DNA of 64,000 nucleotides from Diphasiastrum complanatum (taxonomy: Eukaryota; Streptophyta; Lycopodiopsida; Lycopodiales; Lycopodiaceae). The position numbers and the translations under genes were made by a program. The notes below the pieces were generated by a model. It was not told the origin of the DNA, searched no databases, and saw only the letters and a list, made by a program, of their open reading frames with translations. The number at the start of each line of letters is the position of its first letter. Within the stretch, counting starts at the first letter, position 1. Below, piece by piece: positions 1 to 11,954 of this stretch. The stretch is taken from the NCBI GenBank assembly GCA_029204225.1, contig CM055104.1, positions 20,117,761 to 20,181,760 on the forward strand. The letters are read 5' to 3'.

Positions 1-2687
1 GTGACATTGTAAATCGACTAATTCCATCTCAGTAAGGCAATTCACTTTACAGTACAATTTTATTATAATCAAAATAACTGACATATTTTGACAAAATCAA
101 AACCATTTTGATACTTTTTGAAATTTAATTAAATGGGATTTTTGAATTACATTCAATATGGACCAAAACTATGAAAATCGATTTTCATCAACAAATTTTT
201 TGTCGAAATTGAATTGATCTCAAAACATCCAGCATGCATTTGAATCCACATGTAGTAATGTACAGAAAAATCAGCTTTTTTATGTAGATTGCCTAATTGA
301 ACTAACTTAACTACTTTAATGACTAAGCAACTCTAACACACAATATCATGTTCTCAAACATGCAAAGAGACTCAAAAATGACTTCTTCACATAGGACATG
401 CACAATATTGCTTCACTTTTCAACATGCAATTAGAACATTTAATAAAACTGTCAAGTTTTGAACTAAAGATTGCCAAACTTTCGATGATCACAACTTTGG
501 CTATATTGCACCAAAGTGGAAGTTGTAAAACACAGTACTGAGAGAGAATAAGTTAGCAAGATGCTTGTGATGCCACCCTAGGCCCTAGAGTCCACACATG
601 CAACCTATTAGGGTGACAATTTATTGTAAGAGAGTGCACTTTTCGAGGAGCTTTTCTCAAAAATCACATCTAAGCTTCACATGCCATCTATTAAGTTCAA
701 TAAAGAGTACTAGAAACTTCTATTAGATCCATCAATGATCACGAGGCTCAGATCCATCAGAAAATGGATTTGGGTGTATAAGAGCTTGAATCAGAGTTAA
801 TTTTCACCTTTATTTTATATTGTATACAGGAAAATATAAAAAAATTATTCATGCCCAAAAATCATCAAAAATATACTATTTTTTGAGGTTTTGGGACTCT
901 TAACTGTAACAATTGCCTATCAAACTTGTTCACAACCTCTAAAAAGCTTCATTGCACCTCTCAAAGTGTGCATGCAAATATATTGACTCAAACTCTTGAA
1001 AAAGTGAAAAAAAAAAAACCATAAAAAAAACCTTCCATTTTTTTTTACCATTTTTTGACTTTTTTGACATGTTTGGATGGATCAAATACACATGCAAGTG
1101 CAATCAAATCGTAACTACTATAATTCATCCACATACAAGCACCAAAGGCTTTGATTATGCTCAATATCGACTCTTATTGATTGATTCTAATTCAAATCAT
1201 CAAAGTTTTACCAAAATACAATTCTGATTTGATATTGACCATGTAATCAATATGCAATCATTAGAACATGTCATATTGATTAATAAAAGCAAGTATGATA
1301 TTGAAAATCATTTACACAGTAGATTCAATAAAGCTCAAGCTATAGGAAATACTAGTCAAAAAATCAATAAAAAATGTTGAAAATCAATCAATCTACAGTT
1401 ATGGCTATGGAGAAAGTCCACAACACTGAAGCTAAAAACAATCAAGATTTAGAGAAGCCACTTACTTAGAGTTAAATTCCACATCGAGAAAGAAAACAAC
1501 AAGGAGCTATTACCAAAAAGTTAGTAGAGAGACAAACGCGTCTCCACCTTTTGATCGATACAAAACTTGGTCTCATACCACTGTAAAGAACACCAAGTGT
1601 AGGTCCTTTAGATCTAGTTGCATGTGTCAAAAGGGGTGCTATGGAGCCAAACCACCCAACCAACTAGAAGTGAAAGTCGAATCCCACATCGAGCCATGGT
1701 CACTAAATGCAAGGGAGATGAGCGGTTTTTGGCAATTGGAAACCAAAATTTGGAATTGGAGGAGGGGGTTCGTATAGGTTTATATAGACTCCTAGAGTCT
1801 AGGAATATTTCTTCTAGGATCCCAATTCTCATCCACTTGCTTTTGATATCCTCTACATGCTTATAAAATTGTCAATTACCATGCACTAGCTTCACATGTT
1901 CTAATGGATATGCTAGGGCCCTCACAAGATTATCAATTACATTTTTGGCCTAGTCCGAAATGGCGAGGCATAACTAATAAACTCATATACTAGACCGTTG
2001 AATATCCACAACAAGGATATTTTAAATCCTCTAAACCGGACATGGACATAACAATTACAATCTTGCATATCAACCTCTTGAAGCTTGTTGAAGGCCATAC
2101 AAGCATCTTGAAAATGACAAACCTTGTGATACTCCCCTTGGACAATGAACACCTTATATTGGTCTCTTAAAATATCCTCTTCAAGGAAACCGTTCATGAA
2201 AGCATTAAATACATCAAGGAGATTTTCTAAGAAACCACATCTAAGCTTTACATGCCATCAAATAGAGGTTAAAAGTCATCTATTAAGGTTTATTAAAGAG
2301 TATTAGAAGCTTTTATTAGGTCCATCAATGATCACTAGACTCAGATCCATCAAAAAATGGATTCTAGGAGGTCGCCTAGAAGCAAATGATCTTTGTGTAT
2401 ATTCTCCCTAAGCCTCCAAACACCAAATTGAGTGCATAAGGGCTTGAATTAGAGATAATTTCCATGAATCCATTAATCAGACATTCAATTAGAGCACAAC
2501 TAGTTGACCTTTCTCTTTGATTTTATACAGTATTATTTTAAAAAGATCATACATCTGAATGCACTCAGACTACACACATATTTTCGACTTAATCAAATTG
2601 TTTTCAGTAAACAGAGTCGTGTCTATGTCAAGTTGATTGTTTTAGTTTCTATTTCATTTGGTTTGTTGCATACAAATAATATAATTT
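1..2687. repeat. Copy A of a long duplicated copia-derived segment
   Basis: This stretch is homologous in direct orientation to 58049-61587. The first 140 bases differ from 58049 onward at about 4 positions, 1690-1960 is about 95% identical to its partner, and 2240-2687 is nearly identical (about 2 to 4 differences). Homology stops sharply after position 2687. Relative to copy B it lacks 881 bp between 2217 and 2218 and about 80 bp near 768, but it carries about 80 bp (1507-1580) that B lacks. It contains a minus-strand copia reverse transcriptase fragment and LTR-like sequence with a TATA-like TCTATATAAACC on the minus strand near 1780. The left end of the duplication lies outside the window. 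Confidence 0.9.
1937..2220 (-). pseudogene. Ty1/copia reverse transcriptase fragment (copy A)
   Basis: The minus-strand translation begins with MNGFLEEDI, matching the copia RT motif (A)FLNGDLEEEIYM, followed by a KVCH motif like the usual VCKLKKSLYGLKQ stretch and a decayed DCNCYVHV segment where copia RTs have DxCVY. The catalytic YVDD box is not recognisable. The upstream part of RT is missing because 881 bp present in copy B are deleted exactly here. It is a non-functional relic. Confidence 0.75.
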
Positions 2688-2819
2688 GTATGTTGAATTG
2701 TTCTTGTGATGGACAATCAATGTGGATTGTAATGTGTAGCTTTGACTTGCTTGTTCTGTTTCATCTTCTTATTAAAACAAGAGTAAATGACATTACATGT
2801 AAAGCTCTCTCACAAGAGA

Positions 2820-2985
2820 GGGGGGCTCTTTACCATGAGGCTCACATGAATTAAAACTGTATTCCTAGCTAGTATTTCTCGGCTCTCATCTTCATCCTTC
2901 TCTCTTCCTTCTGAGACCTCCTCGGTCTAGGGTGAGAGGTGCTCTTTATAACAACTCAGCTCGGCATCTTGGGGATTCTTTGAAA
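2820..2985 (-). repeat. Left LTR remnant of a gypsy element (G1)
   Basis: This sequence is repeated in direct orientation at about 5220-5385. Shared blocks include ACCATGAGGCT, CTAGTATTTCTCGGCTCTCAT, GAGACCTCCTCGGTCTA, GGTGAGAGGTGCTCTT and ATCTTGGGGATTC. The two copies flank a minus-strand gag-protease relic, so they are most simply the 3' and 5' LTR remnants of one element. The exact LTR ends are not visible and the copies are clearly diverged. Confidence 0.6.
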
Positions 2986-2999
2986 TCTGCAAACAATCT

Positions 3000-4400
3000 T
3001 GTTGACACATATAGCCTGCTATACAATCCACTATTGCAAGAGCTTGATTCCAATTGACAGTGTCGGTTTGAGAGTCATAATGAACTTCCAGAGTCTTCAC
3101 TTGCCGATCACAAGTATGATCTGTTGTTGATAAATCATCATCTCCTCTTTGGACTACTGGCTAAGTGATTGGATTTACTTTGACCGCATGCTCACAATTC
3201 TCAAAAGTAATTTTGCCGATGTCCCAATTATGAATTACTTGCGCAACTCGTAACCATGGACATCCCAATAAAACTTGATATACATTTGGTGCATCAGGTA
3301 AGTCCATTACTGACAAACTGCACTCCAGCTATTTTGTTAGGTACGTCTTCAACCATTCCTCTCGGACGAGATCAGCTAGCTTAATGGCAAAAGTGATAGG
3401 CTTCAGCTTGGTAAGTCCCCATTTTGCACATAGCTTGGTTGAAATCAAATTAACTCCTGAACCCATCAATCACGGCTACTTCTTTACTAAACTATCTATG
3501 TTGTATTGGCAGGGTGATGATTTTCTGCTCACTTTTCCAGGCTACTCTCACATTGAGTACTTCATTCAATTTTTCAAACCCAGCACAAAAAAGTGGCTTC
3601 TGACGAAGTGGTGATTCCATCTGAGTCAATCTTTTTGCTAATACTTCTTTTGCTTTCGGCACCAGCTTAAGAAATTCTCTCGGTGTAATATCCATCTTAC
3701 TAGACAAAATATTCATAATAATTTTTGTTTGTGGTGCTTCTGGTTCTATCATCTTGAAAGATTCTTCATGATGGTGCAACTATGTATTAACATCTATTAT
3801 TGGATCTGCTTGTGGCATAGATGGAAAAGGGACTTCGGCCGCAGCTTTAGCGGTTTCTAGTGCTTCTTCTTCTTGCACCTGTTTAATCCATTGTCTCATG
3901 TCCTGGTATCTCTTCTTTTCTGCTTTGAGATTCAAATACATGCCTGATGCGATAGGTATATATGTAGTTGGTGTGGATTTAGCAGGTACTGGATCAACTA
4001 GAACTCCTTTCTGTTTCTAAGATCTCTTCTTTTCTGCTTTGAGATTCGGATACATGCCTGATGCGGTAGGTATATATGTAGTTGGTGTAGATTTAGCAGG
4101 TACTGGATCAACTAGAACTCCTTTCTGTTTCTAAGATCTAGTAACATCCATCAAAGGTACAGTTGGTTCATGTTGAACTACTGGTCTTTTCTTGATTGTA
4201 ATCAAGTTCACTGGAGCAGTAACCGGAGGTGGTTTGGGTCTTGCAGGACAATCTTTGTAAGCTCCAGAGGATCTGTTGGTTTTAATTGCTTTCTTTTTGC
4301 TTACTTCTTCTGCCTATCAGCAGAGATGGTGGGCTTAGTTTACAGTTATTCGTTCTTGTTTAAAGGCCCAGATTAGGTAGAAGGGAATAGATTGACATTG
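3000..4400 (-). pseudogene. Ty3/gypsy gag-protease relic (G1)
   Basis: Reading the minus strand from 4400 down, there is a zinc-knuckle-like end (GAYKDCPARPKPPP), a Pro/Thr-rich linker, a Glu/Lys-rich stretch, an open 95-residue segment (3492-3779) and then a retropepsin-like stretch near 3460 (VIDG, then after a one-base shift SGVNLIS). This matches the D-S/T-G followed by NLI/NFI pattern of gypsy proteases. Stops and frameshifts are frequent. The order gag, zinc knuckle, protease is that of Ty3/gypsy elements. No RT or integrase follows, so the element is internally deleted. The family assignment rests on motifs only. Confidence 0.55.
3908..4135. repeat. 114-bp tandem duplication inside the G1 relic
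   Basis: Two adjacent copies (3908-4021 and 4022-4135) differ at only a few positions. The unit is 114 bp, a multiple of three, so it adds 38 codons in the gag-protease linker (KSTPTTYIP, ASGMYP) without shifting frame. It looks like a recent slippage or unequal-exchange event. Confidence 0.9.
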
Positions 4401-5219
4401 TAGTATTAATGTCCTGCCTGTCAGAGGACAACTCAGGGTCGTTCTCTCTTGAACGCACTTACATTCTAAACAAAGATGCAAGCCATGAACATTCATTTAT
4501 AGATCAGCATGCAACCCAAATGAACGTTCAATAGATTCTACAGCTACCTACTCTAAAACCAACTGAATCAGAGTCTGCATGCTACTGAACTTGCATAAAT
4601 CCACATAACAAGAAACAAGAAACTAATCTATAGCATTTTAGAAGTCCAAGAATCAAGAAACCAACCAGCCTTTTGATCCTTGGACACCCTAAGAACATCA
4701 AGAACTGGAATGTCAGAGAATATGCAAGATCTATACCACAAATCCAGCCTATTTAGTTTACTTGAATGCTAGTTCCTACGTTATTTCACAAACAAGAAAA
4801 GAAGACTAATCCACTCCAGGAAAGCAGTAAATCTAATCCACTCTAAATCCACAACCACACACAAAGGAGGGGAAGGGCAAGATCATAGGGGCATCACTCA
4901 AGAAAACCATCACGATCAAGGAGCTCAATGGATGCATCTAACTCGTGGAGGCTCTTTTTATTTCAGCATGGAGTTGATACAATTCAACAAAAGCTCCTCT
5001 TCACAAAGAGGGAGTCTCTTGAATAAGCAAGAGAGCTCCTCAGGTGGCATCCTAGTGGAATTTCCACATTTCACAAATTACAAGTGGAATAATGCTCTCC
5101 ACTAGAGGTCACCATAAAAAGGTGGCTCACTCTACTTTCTCTAAGAGAGGTCTACTTGCATTTATTACATTTGCCTAGAAATACTAGTTTCTACATGGTC
5201 ATTCCATCTTCCAAGATTC

Positions 5220-5900
5220 ACCATGAGGCTTACACAGTTCTTGCTTGTCATTCCTAACTAGCATTTCTCGGCTCTCATACTCGGCTCTCAATCTTCATTC
5301 GTCTCGTCTTCTCGAGACCTCCTTGGTCTAAGGTGAGAGGTGCTCTTGAGTTGCTCTGTCCGAGTATCTTGGGGATTCGTCAGAATTAGCCAATAGCTTC
5401 CTGCAACTTGGCGAAGGTTTTCAAATCCAACCATTAGCAAATACAACAAAAGCATGAGAGATGGAGGGAGAAGGATAGAGAGCAAGGACATTCACAAGTC
5501 CATTCCATAAGAGAGCCAATCTGCTTATATTGAAATGAAGATTTGAACATGAGGAGCAACTCGAGTTTGCCCCTATTTATAGTGGAGAGGAGGGCCTTAG
5601 CCTCAAAATCCTATTGGCCCATTTCTACCTCCCTAACTATTCATATTTCAAAAACAGTGGGAACCCATTCAATAATTGGAGGGAACCAATTTGAACTTGA
5701 ATTTGAACCAATTTTGGTGGGAGTCCCAACTTTATTCACTAACTTGACATTTAGGCCTGCGACATTAAAAGTCCCGCAAAAAGGCCTAAAGTCTTTTTAT
5801 TGACTTTCTAATTATCAAATAACTATGTGAAGATTGGGTTGGACTCACACACGCAGGGTGTTAAATCCCTCTCACTTATTAACTAGGGTTAGGGTTGCCT
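5220..5900 (-). repeat. Right (5') LTR remnant of gypsy element G1
   Basis: 5220-5385 matches 2820-2985. Further right lies a good minus-strand TATA box with CT-rich surroundings, as expected for the U3/R boundary of a 5' LTR read on the minus strand. The outer boundary, near where the module at 5921 begins, is not defined. Confidence 0.5.
5572..5581 (-). promoter_or_regulatory. TATA box of the G1 5' LTR
   Basis: The minus strand reads TATAAATAGG followed by GGCAAACTCG, a canonical plant TATA element. It sits upstream, in minus-strand order, of the sequence repeated at both ends of the relic, so it is probably the retrotransposon promoter. Confidence 0.55.
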
Positions 5901-5920
5901 CGATATCTGCAAACCCTCCA

Positions 5921-6628
5921 ACAAGTAACCACTAGTCCTGGTGTTTAACAGTTCCAAATTTCAACCCTCTCACTGAATTCAACTTTTCTTGATACGAAAG
6001 AGACTTTAGTCGAGAAACATTCCTTTCCATAATGAATTGGTTTGATGGACCAACATTTCATATTTGAGTTTATGCAAGTGTAATGTACTAGGTAGCGGGC
6101 ATAAGCAGGCTTGCTACCAGGTGTAGTGAGTGGCCCCTACCTACCGAGTTGCTCTACGACGAGGTAGGTGGGGAGCACGCAATACACCAGAACGCCTACT
6201 ACCGGGCATAATTGGCAGTGGGTAGGAAACGCATTACCTTGCAATTTGGAGACTGCCAGTCTTCATTTTCAAATATGGTTAAAGAAGAATAATGAGTCAT
6301 GACATTTTGTGGCCCATGGCCTAGCCTTCAAGGCCTTCTTCCAGCCTATGAGCAAAAGTATGTACTAGGTAAATTTAGTACTAGGTACGTAGTTTAATTT
6401 GAGAACATACTAGGTAGGAGAATATGGCTACGAACAATGGTGTTCACAGCCTATGAACGTTTGACATGTGTCCACTATCATTGCTCATGCCATTTACATA
6501 TTTGTAGCCCGATAATCGAATGTCCTTTGTATCTTACATTCGCCTCATTGTTGATATATCATTGGAGGATGGATTCTTATATAACATTCCAACCCGAAGG
6601 CACTCTCACACTTTTGGACTACACATGA
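5921..6628 (-). repeat. Lone inverted copy of the tandem-array promoter module
   Basis: The reverse complement of this stretch matches about half of each 1.35-kb unit at 48468-54090, running from GTGTAGTCCAAAAGTGTGAG back to CTAGTGGTTAC. It keeps the palindromic TTATATAA (about 6574), the inverted TGAACA/TGTTCA pair, ATGAGTCAT (about 6291) and the GC-rich imperfect hairpin at 6089-6205. It is more diverged from the array than array units are from one another. Similarity ends abruptly on both sides, so the module behaves as a discrete, possibly mobile block. Confidence 0.85.
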
Positions 6629-6639
6629 AGCTCTCCACT

Positions 6640-8640
6640 CATATAAAACAAGACAACAAGAATTCTAAATCTACCAACCAGAAATATAAGAGGAGTGAGC
6701 TCGTACACCAAGTGACCTCCATGAGAGAGTGAGGGAGTGGTGCAAAGCCTTCCTCTTGGGTACACCCAAAACTAGCATAGATGGTCACTTTTTTCAAAGG
6801 CTAGTGGGTGCCATAGATTTTTAGCCTCCAAGATCTCTTGCCCATTATTAGCCAAATTTGGGTGGTACCCTTTGTCAACCCCTATCCTGTGTATATAGTG
6901 AAATTTAAGAATGGCTTTGTTGTCTATTTCTAATTTTATAACTGGTTATTTTTAAAAGCCATAAAATATTTTTACCAGCCATTTCAAAGGCCGCAAAATT
7001 TTCTGTAGCCACGTTTAAGGTAGTTTGGGACCCAATTCTACAAATTTTATGCTGATTTTTTCTCTACTAGCCTGGTTTTACAATTTTATGCTGATTTTTT
7101 CCCTACTAGCCTGGTTTTACATGTCGGTTTTATAGTTTTGAGAAAGTACATTTCAAATTATTAGCCCAAATTTTCATGTGGAAATATCGGCTAACACACT
7201 TGGATTGAAATATGTTTGGTGGCCTTTCTCTGTCCATCTCGTATATGTAGACTGATAGGTGGACAAATCTATATGAGAGCAGTATTAGATAGAACAATAA
7301 GTCAAAGTAGCATACATTCACATTGACATAATTTTGAATGCAATAAGAAAATGAATTGATTCAGAAAGTAATGGATACAAGTCATCTGAAATTAACAAGC
7401 ACAAGACAATTGTGGCTATAACTGCATACTCGAATTAGCTCTAGTTCCAGTTTCAATGATTCGAAGATCATTTGAAAGCTTATTCTAGAACTCTCTGTCT
7501 AAATCTAATTGATGTAATAACATGTATTATGTCTACTAATTGATTCCAATGCTTGATTGTCTGATCTACAGTCCTTCATATTTAATTGTACAATTAATTA
7601 GACATATATACTTATGTATAGAGATGTTGAGCTATGCCATCTGAAATGGATCTTGGTGGTGATCTTGGCTATCACTTTCCAGCTAGGCAACAATTGTGGC
7701 TATCACTACTTGGACATGTGGTGATCAAGCTGCTATTATTATCAGAAAAAATTGCATAATGCAATGACTAGCTAGTATAGGACTTAGCTTTATTTAGAGT
7801 GGTGCCATGTAAGTTAGACAGTCAACAATTTGTCGATTCAAGTCGGAGTGAGATAGGCTAGGGTTGAGGGTGAAAAACTTTAAATGTTTGACTCAACACT
7901 TGTTTAAATCGATCATTCGAGTAGTGACTTTCGTGTAGGTACTTGTCTTTGATTCTCTTGTATTTATGTAGACTATGTGACAATGTGAGTAAATATTCAG
8001 CAACATGAATGAATCTAGATTAACTATGGGTCTTAGGGAGAAGGTCCAAGAATCTCTTCAATAGGATCTGTTGGATGATGGATAACCATTACCATAAGAA
8101 TGCATGAGAGAAGAATGAGAGAGACGAATTTCTCCCACACTTGTATGCCTATTTATAGCAACCTCTTGGCCTATTTGGGTCATCTTTCCCAAGCTAATCA
8201 ACTTATGGAAGTTTCTAGATCTTTACCAAAACCTAGGTCTAACAAGACTAGATTCAATGTGTCTCTACTAACCAATTAGAGTAGGTCCAAACTTCATGTA
8301 CCAGTCCAAGCTACTTATTTGTTTGTAATTCGCTTCATATCTTATACAACTTATTTTTTAATGCATAATGTTGTATTTATAATTAAAAGATAAGGACCAA
8401 AACCATCAAACTGCTCAGCATGGCACTCGCCTTGATACGATATCAATATGGTTTGGCCTATCGCTATAAGCAACTTTCAGTAAGGAAAGATCGGACTAAA
8501 AAATTCTATTTACATTGCAAGCTGATTAGTTAAGTTAAACGTATTTTGTACATGGATAACATTTGACATTTAGCATTGACACATGTCTTCCTCACCGTGC
8601 TAACTTGTATGGTTTTGTGTGGTGGGATGGTGGCAGGTAC
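6640..8640. other. Non-coding AT-rich stretch
   Basis: I see no supportable gene here. Open frames are short and have no recognisable motifs. The only clear structure is the 39-bp duplication at 7043-7120. Confidence 0.6.
7043..7120. repeat. 39-bp tandem duplication
   Basis: AATTTTATGCTGATTTTTT(C)..CTACTAGCCTGGTTTTAC occurs twice in a row with a 39-bp period and one or two mismatches. Confidence 0.9.
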
Positions 8641-9102
8641 CAGCTGGATGTCTTGAACTAGCTAAAAATGGTAGAGACACTATTTCTAGTCCTTATTGAC
8701 ATAAAGAAATGTATCTCTAAGTACTAGCTAGAATCCAAATGCTAGTCTCCACAAAAAGTGGGAATCTTCCCTATAAAATAGGATCTAGGAGAATATGTAC
8801 ATCTTATCTAGTACATCCAGATCCACACATGTGAACAACAGCTCGACATGTGAGATCATTTACTCATTCACATGGAAGTGCAAGCCAATTACAAGGATAT
8901 TGACCAAAATGACTTTTTCTTAGATTCTAGTCAAAAGTCAAGTTCACACTTGTGTAGATTGATCTAAAATGAATGTAACTTTATACAAGTACTTTTCTAC
9001 TTCCTTTCACACATGGGAACAGGCTCCACATGTGTGAGATCTCAATATGAACTCAGATCTCAAGTTTAACATATTACATCAAGTTTGAAGTGACAATTTC
9101 AA
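8640..9102 (-). repeat. K1 3' LTR (left boundary uncertain)
   Basis: The minus strand begins TGTTGAAATTGTCACTTC directly after a purine-rich tract, as expected for a copia 3' LTR. A TATA-like TATTTTATAGGG lies near 8775 on the minus strand. The terminal CA end was not located with certainty. Confidence 0.55.
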
Positions 9103-9118
9103 CACTCCTCCTTATTTC
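9103..9118 (-). other. K1 polypurine tract
   Basis: The minus strand reads AGAAATAAGGAGGAG immediately before the TGTTG start of the LTR, the position and composition of a plus-strand priming site. Confidence 0.65.
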
Positions 9119-9179
9119 TAACTTGGTAAATCCAATGTACACCTATCTACAATTCTAAGAGAAAATCTTAAGTTGAAAA

Positions 9180-9727
9180 ATGGACCTTTAGCCAAAGGCT
9201 TGGATAAGATATCAGCTATGCACTCGGATGATGGCACATGACGAAGTTGTACCTACTTGGATTGCACCTTCTCCCTCATAAAGTGATGAGCTATCTCAAT
9301 ATGCTTTGTTCTAGCATGGAAGATAGGATTTGTAGCAATTTGTTGAGATGCTTGATTATCACAATACATGCAAGGGATCTCCTTGGCCTTCATTACTTGA
9401 AGCTCCTCCAAAAGTCTTCTTAGCCAAAGGAGTTCTTTTGTTGTTGAATTTAAGGCCTTGTACTTGGCTTTAACAAGAAGAAAGTGAGATAGTATCTTGC
9501 TTTTTTGAAAGCCAAGATATCACTCCTCCACAAAGGAAAGTGGCAAATGCGCTTATGGATCTCCTATCCATCTTCTCTCCTACAAAATCCGAATCCAAGT
9601 ATGCCCTCAAGTGCAAGTTAGATCCTTGATAGAGAATGCCAAAAAATCTAGTAGAAGAGATATATCTAAGTGCTCTTTTCCAATGATGGATCAAAGGACC
9701 TTGCATGTGTTGACTTAACTGGCTCAC
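9180..9727 (-). pseudogene. K1 copia RNase H domain
   Basis: The minus strand encodes HWKRALRYI, LRAYLDSDF, DRRSISAF and ISWLSKKQDTISLSSC, then after a frame change a segment with YKALNSTTKELLWLRRLL, CDNQASQQIATNPIFHARTK and HIEIAHHFMREKVQ. These are the signature blocks of the copia RNase H C-terminus, with catalytic acidic residues in YLDSD, the E of the TKE block and CDN. The domain is nearly complete but broken by frameshifts. Confidence 0.85.
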
Positions 9728-9764
9728 AAATAGCTCAAATATGGTCTATTGATTGTAAAATAGA

Positions 9765-10530
9765 TTAAGAGCCTATAAGCTTTCTAAAAAGTGTGATGTC
9801 CTCAAAGGATGCTTCATCACCATCATTAGAAACTTTAACAACATGCTCCATAGGGGTGTTAATCCCTTTACAATCTTTCATGCCAAGTCTTTCAAGAATG
9901 GAAGTAGCATACTTTGATTGACTTATAGAAGTAGAATCACTAGCTCTAGAAACTTCTATTCCAAGTATGAACTTAAGAAGTCCTAGATCTACCATCTTGA
10001 ATTCACTAGACAATGCAACTTTAACTTTTTTTATGCCTTCATCATCATTTTCTATCAATATGATATCATCAACATAAAGAACCAATATGATGATCTTTCC
10101 ATCATTAGACTTGATGTACAAAGAAGGTCTATAAGAACTTATCACAAAGCCAAGAGTGTAGGGATAGTTATGCAACCTAGAGTACCAAGCTCTAGGTGCT
10201 TGCTTAAGGCCATATAGGCTCTTCTTCAAGTGGAAAACCTTGGCTTCCTCTCCATCCTTGATGAAGCCTTCAGGTTGCAACATGTATATCTCCTCCTCCA
10301 AGTAGCCATTAAGAAATGCATTGGTCGCCTCCATTTGAAAGAGATCCCACTTGAACAAAGTAACAATACAAATTATCTATCTAATAGTTACAAGCTTTGC
10401 TACAGGTGCACATGTTTCTTCATACTCTATGCCTTTAGTTTGAAGAAACCCTTTAGCAACTAGTTTAGCTTTGTACTTATTATAGATCCATCTTTATTGT
10501 ATTTTAATCTATATATCTAGTTACATGCAA
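9765..10530 (-). pseudogene. K1 copia reverse transcriptase
   Basis: The minus-strand frames read [18 protein letters not shown] (about 10450), then NAFLNGYLEEEIYMLQPEGF, FHLKKSLYGLKQAPRAWY and the catalytic box LYVDDIIL, followed by LGIEVSRA and MEHV. The active-site aspartates of YVDD are intact. 9765-10358 is open (197 codons), while the N-terminal part is separated by stops. It is in the correct place between integrase and RNase H. Confidence 0.9.
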
Positions 10531-10850
10531 GTGGCTTTTTCCTGTATGGAAGGGATACAAAATTCCAAGTTTGATTATCTACTAAAGCATCATTCATGTG
10601 ATTTGCTAGCATCTTCAAAACTTGTGGTTAGAAAGGAGTAAGAGGCAGTAGGATTTGAGTCTTCCCTTTGCTTTCTCTTTTTCAAGGTAGGTAAGCCTTG
10701 ATGGCTCAGCCTTGTTCCTTGTAGATCTCCTCAGCCCCTTTGGCTCTTGAGACTGATCCTCCAAAAGCACATCTTCATCAAGCTCCTCCTCGGGTCTTGC
10801 AAGATCTTGGACACATAGAGGATTAGATGCACTTGAATGGATCTTGGAGT

Positions 10851-11110
10851 TAGGATTAAAGTAGAATCATTGTGTCACTGTACTGTGGGTCCTATCAGTT
10901 GATAAGGATCAGTTGGCCTCGCCACGAGGCAAGTCGATGGGACACGCGTCCCGTCAACGGCAACCTGGGTCATGCATGGGTTGCCAGAGTGAACAACTAT
11001 ATGTACAGTGTAATTTCATCTTGAGAAATACAGTTGCTATGTGAGCTTGCTGTGGAGAGTGTTTTATGTCTGTGTTACTGTGTAGCATGATCTGTGTTCC
11101 TGTTCAAAGC
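10851..11110. other. GC-rich block interrupting K1 between integrase and RT
   Basis: Copia coding similarity stops at FDESQCSK (about 11115) and resumes near 10850 with a Glu-rich linker. The intervening ~260 bp are more GC-rich, contain GTCCCGTCAACGGCAACC, and carry no domain. The size and TG...CA-like ends suggest a solo LTR or small insertion, but I could not identify a target duplication. Confidence 0.45.
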
Positions 11111-11114
11111 AAAT

Positions 11115-11954
11115 TCTAAGTCTTGGAACATTGAGATTCGTCAAATCAGACATTTTTACTAACTTTTACTTTCTTTGAAATTGGATAAAAAATCCTATAA
11201 CCTTTGCTATTTTCACTATAGCCTACAAAAATTCCTTTGAAAGAAGTTGCATTCTCTTTCTTTCTAGTTTTCAAAGGAATGTGGACATAACAAATACATC
11301 CAAGCACTTTCAGATCTTTTACATTTGGCTTATTGCCATACAAAGCTTGATATGGTGAGATCCCATCAATGGCACTATTTGAAAGCCTATCACACAAATA
11401 GTTAGCACATGTTATGGCCTCTCCCCAAAATGAGATGGGTAGAATGCATCTAGCCTCAAAGACTTTGCACACTCACATAGGCTTCTATTTTTCCTCTCGG
11501 CCGCCCCATTTTGTTGGGGGGGTGCAGGAAATGTGTACTCTCTTTTAAGGTCATTACTCTCACAAAAATCTCTCGTCCTATTAGAGATATATTCTCCTCC
11601 ATTACCACATCTTAGAACTTTGATGCTAGATCTAAGTTGATTCTCAATCAGAGATTTAAACTTTACAAAAGCTTCATATACAAGACTTTTCTTTGGCAAT
11701 AGAATATCTATCCAAGTATATCTAGTACGATCATCTATGAAAGTCACATACATTAAAGCACCTCCATTAGTTTCATGAGAAAAAGAGTGTACATCCGAAT
11801 GAATGAGATCTAAAGGAGAGGTAGATATTGACAAGGATCTCTTGTAGGATGTCTTATGAGACTTTGCAAGGACACAAGCCTCACACACTTTGCCACATCT
11901 TGAGAATGATTTGGGGAGGTCGAGAGCAAGCTCCTTGGAGACCATAGATTCCAA
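11115..11954 (-). pseudogene. K1 copia integrase
   Basis: The minus strand encodes the end of the GAG-preintegrase zinc site (CEACVLAKSHK), then the catalytic core: DLIHSDVHSF (first Asp), DDRTRYTW, VLRCGNGGEYIS (usual RSDNGGEY, so the second Asp region is altered to CGNGG), and PQQNGAAERKNRSL (third acidic residue). A frame change near 11440 leads to LCDRLSNSAI, SPYQALYG and GIFVGYSENSKGYRIF, the usual C-terminal copia integrase blocks. The second catalytic Asp is replaced by Gly, so it is catalytically dead as read. Confidence 0.9.

Noticed and set aside
1565-1580. Minus-strand TGGTATGAGACC as a copia primer-binding site in duplication copy A
   Set aside because: Two mismatches to the consensus, absent from copy B, and on the wrong side of the LTR-like block relative to the RT fragment.
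1618-1866. Open frames near 1618-1866 and 59661-59886 as genes
   Set aside because: They lie in LTR-like sequence shared by both duplication copies and change frame between the copies.
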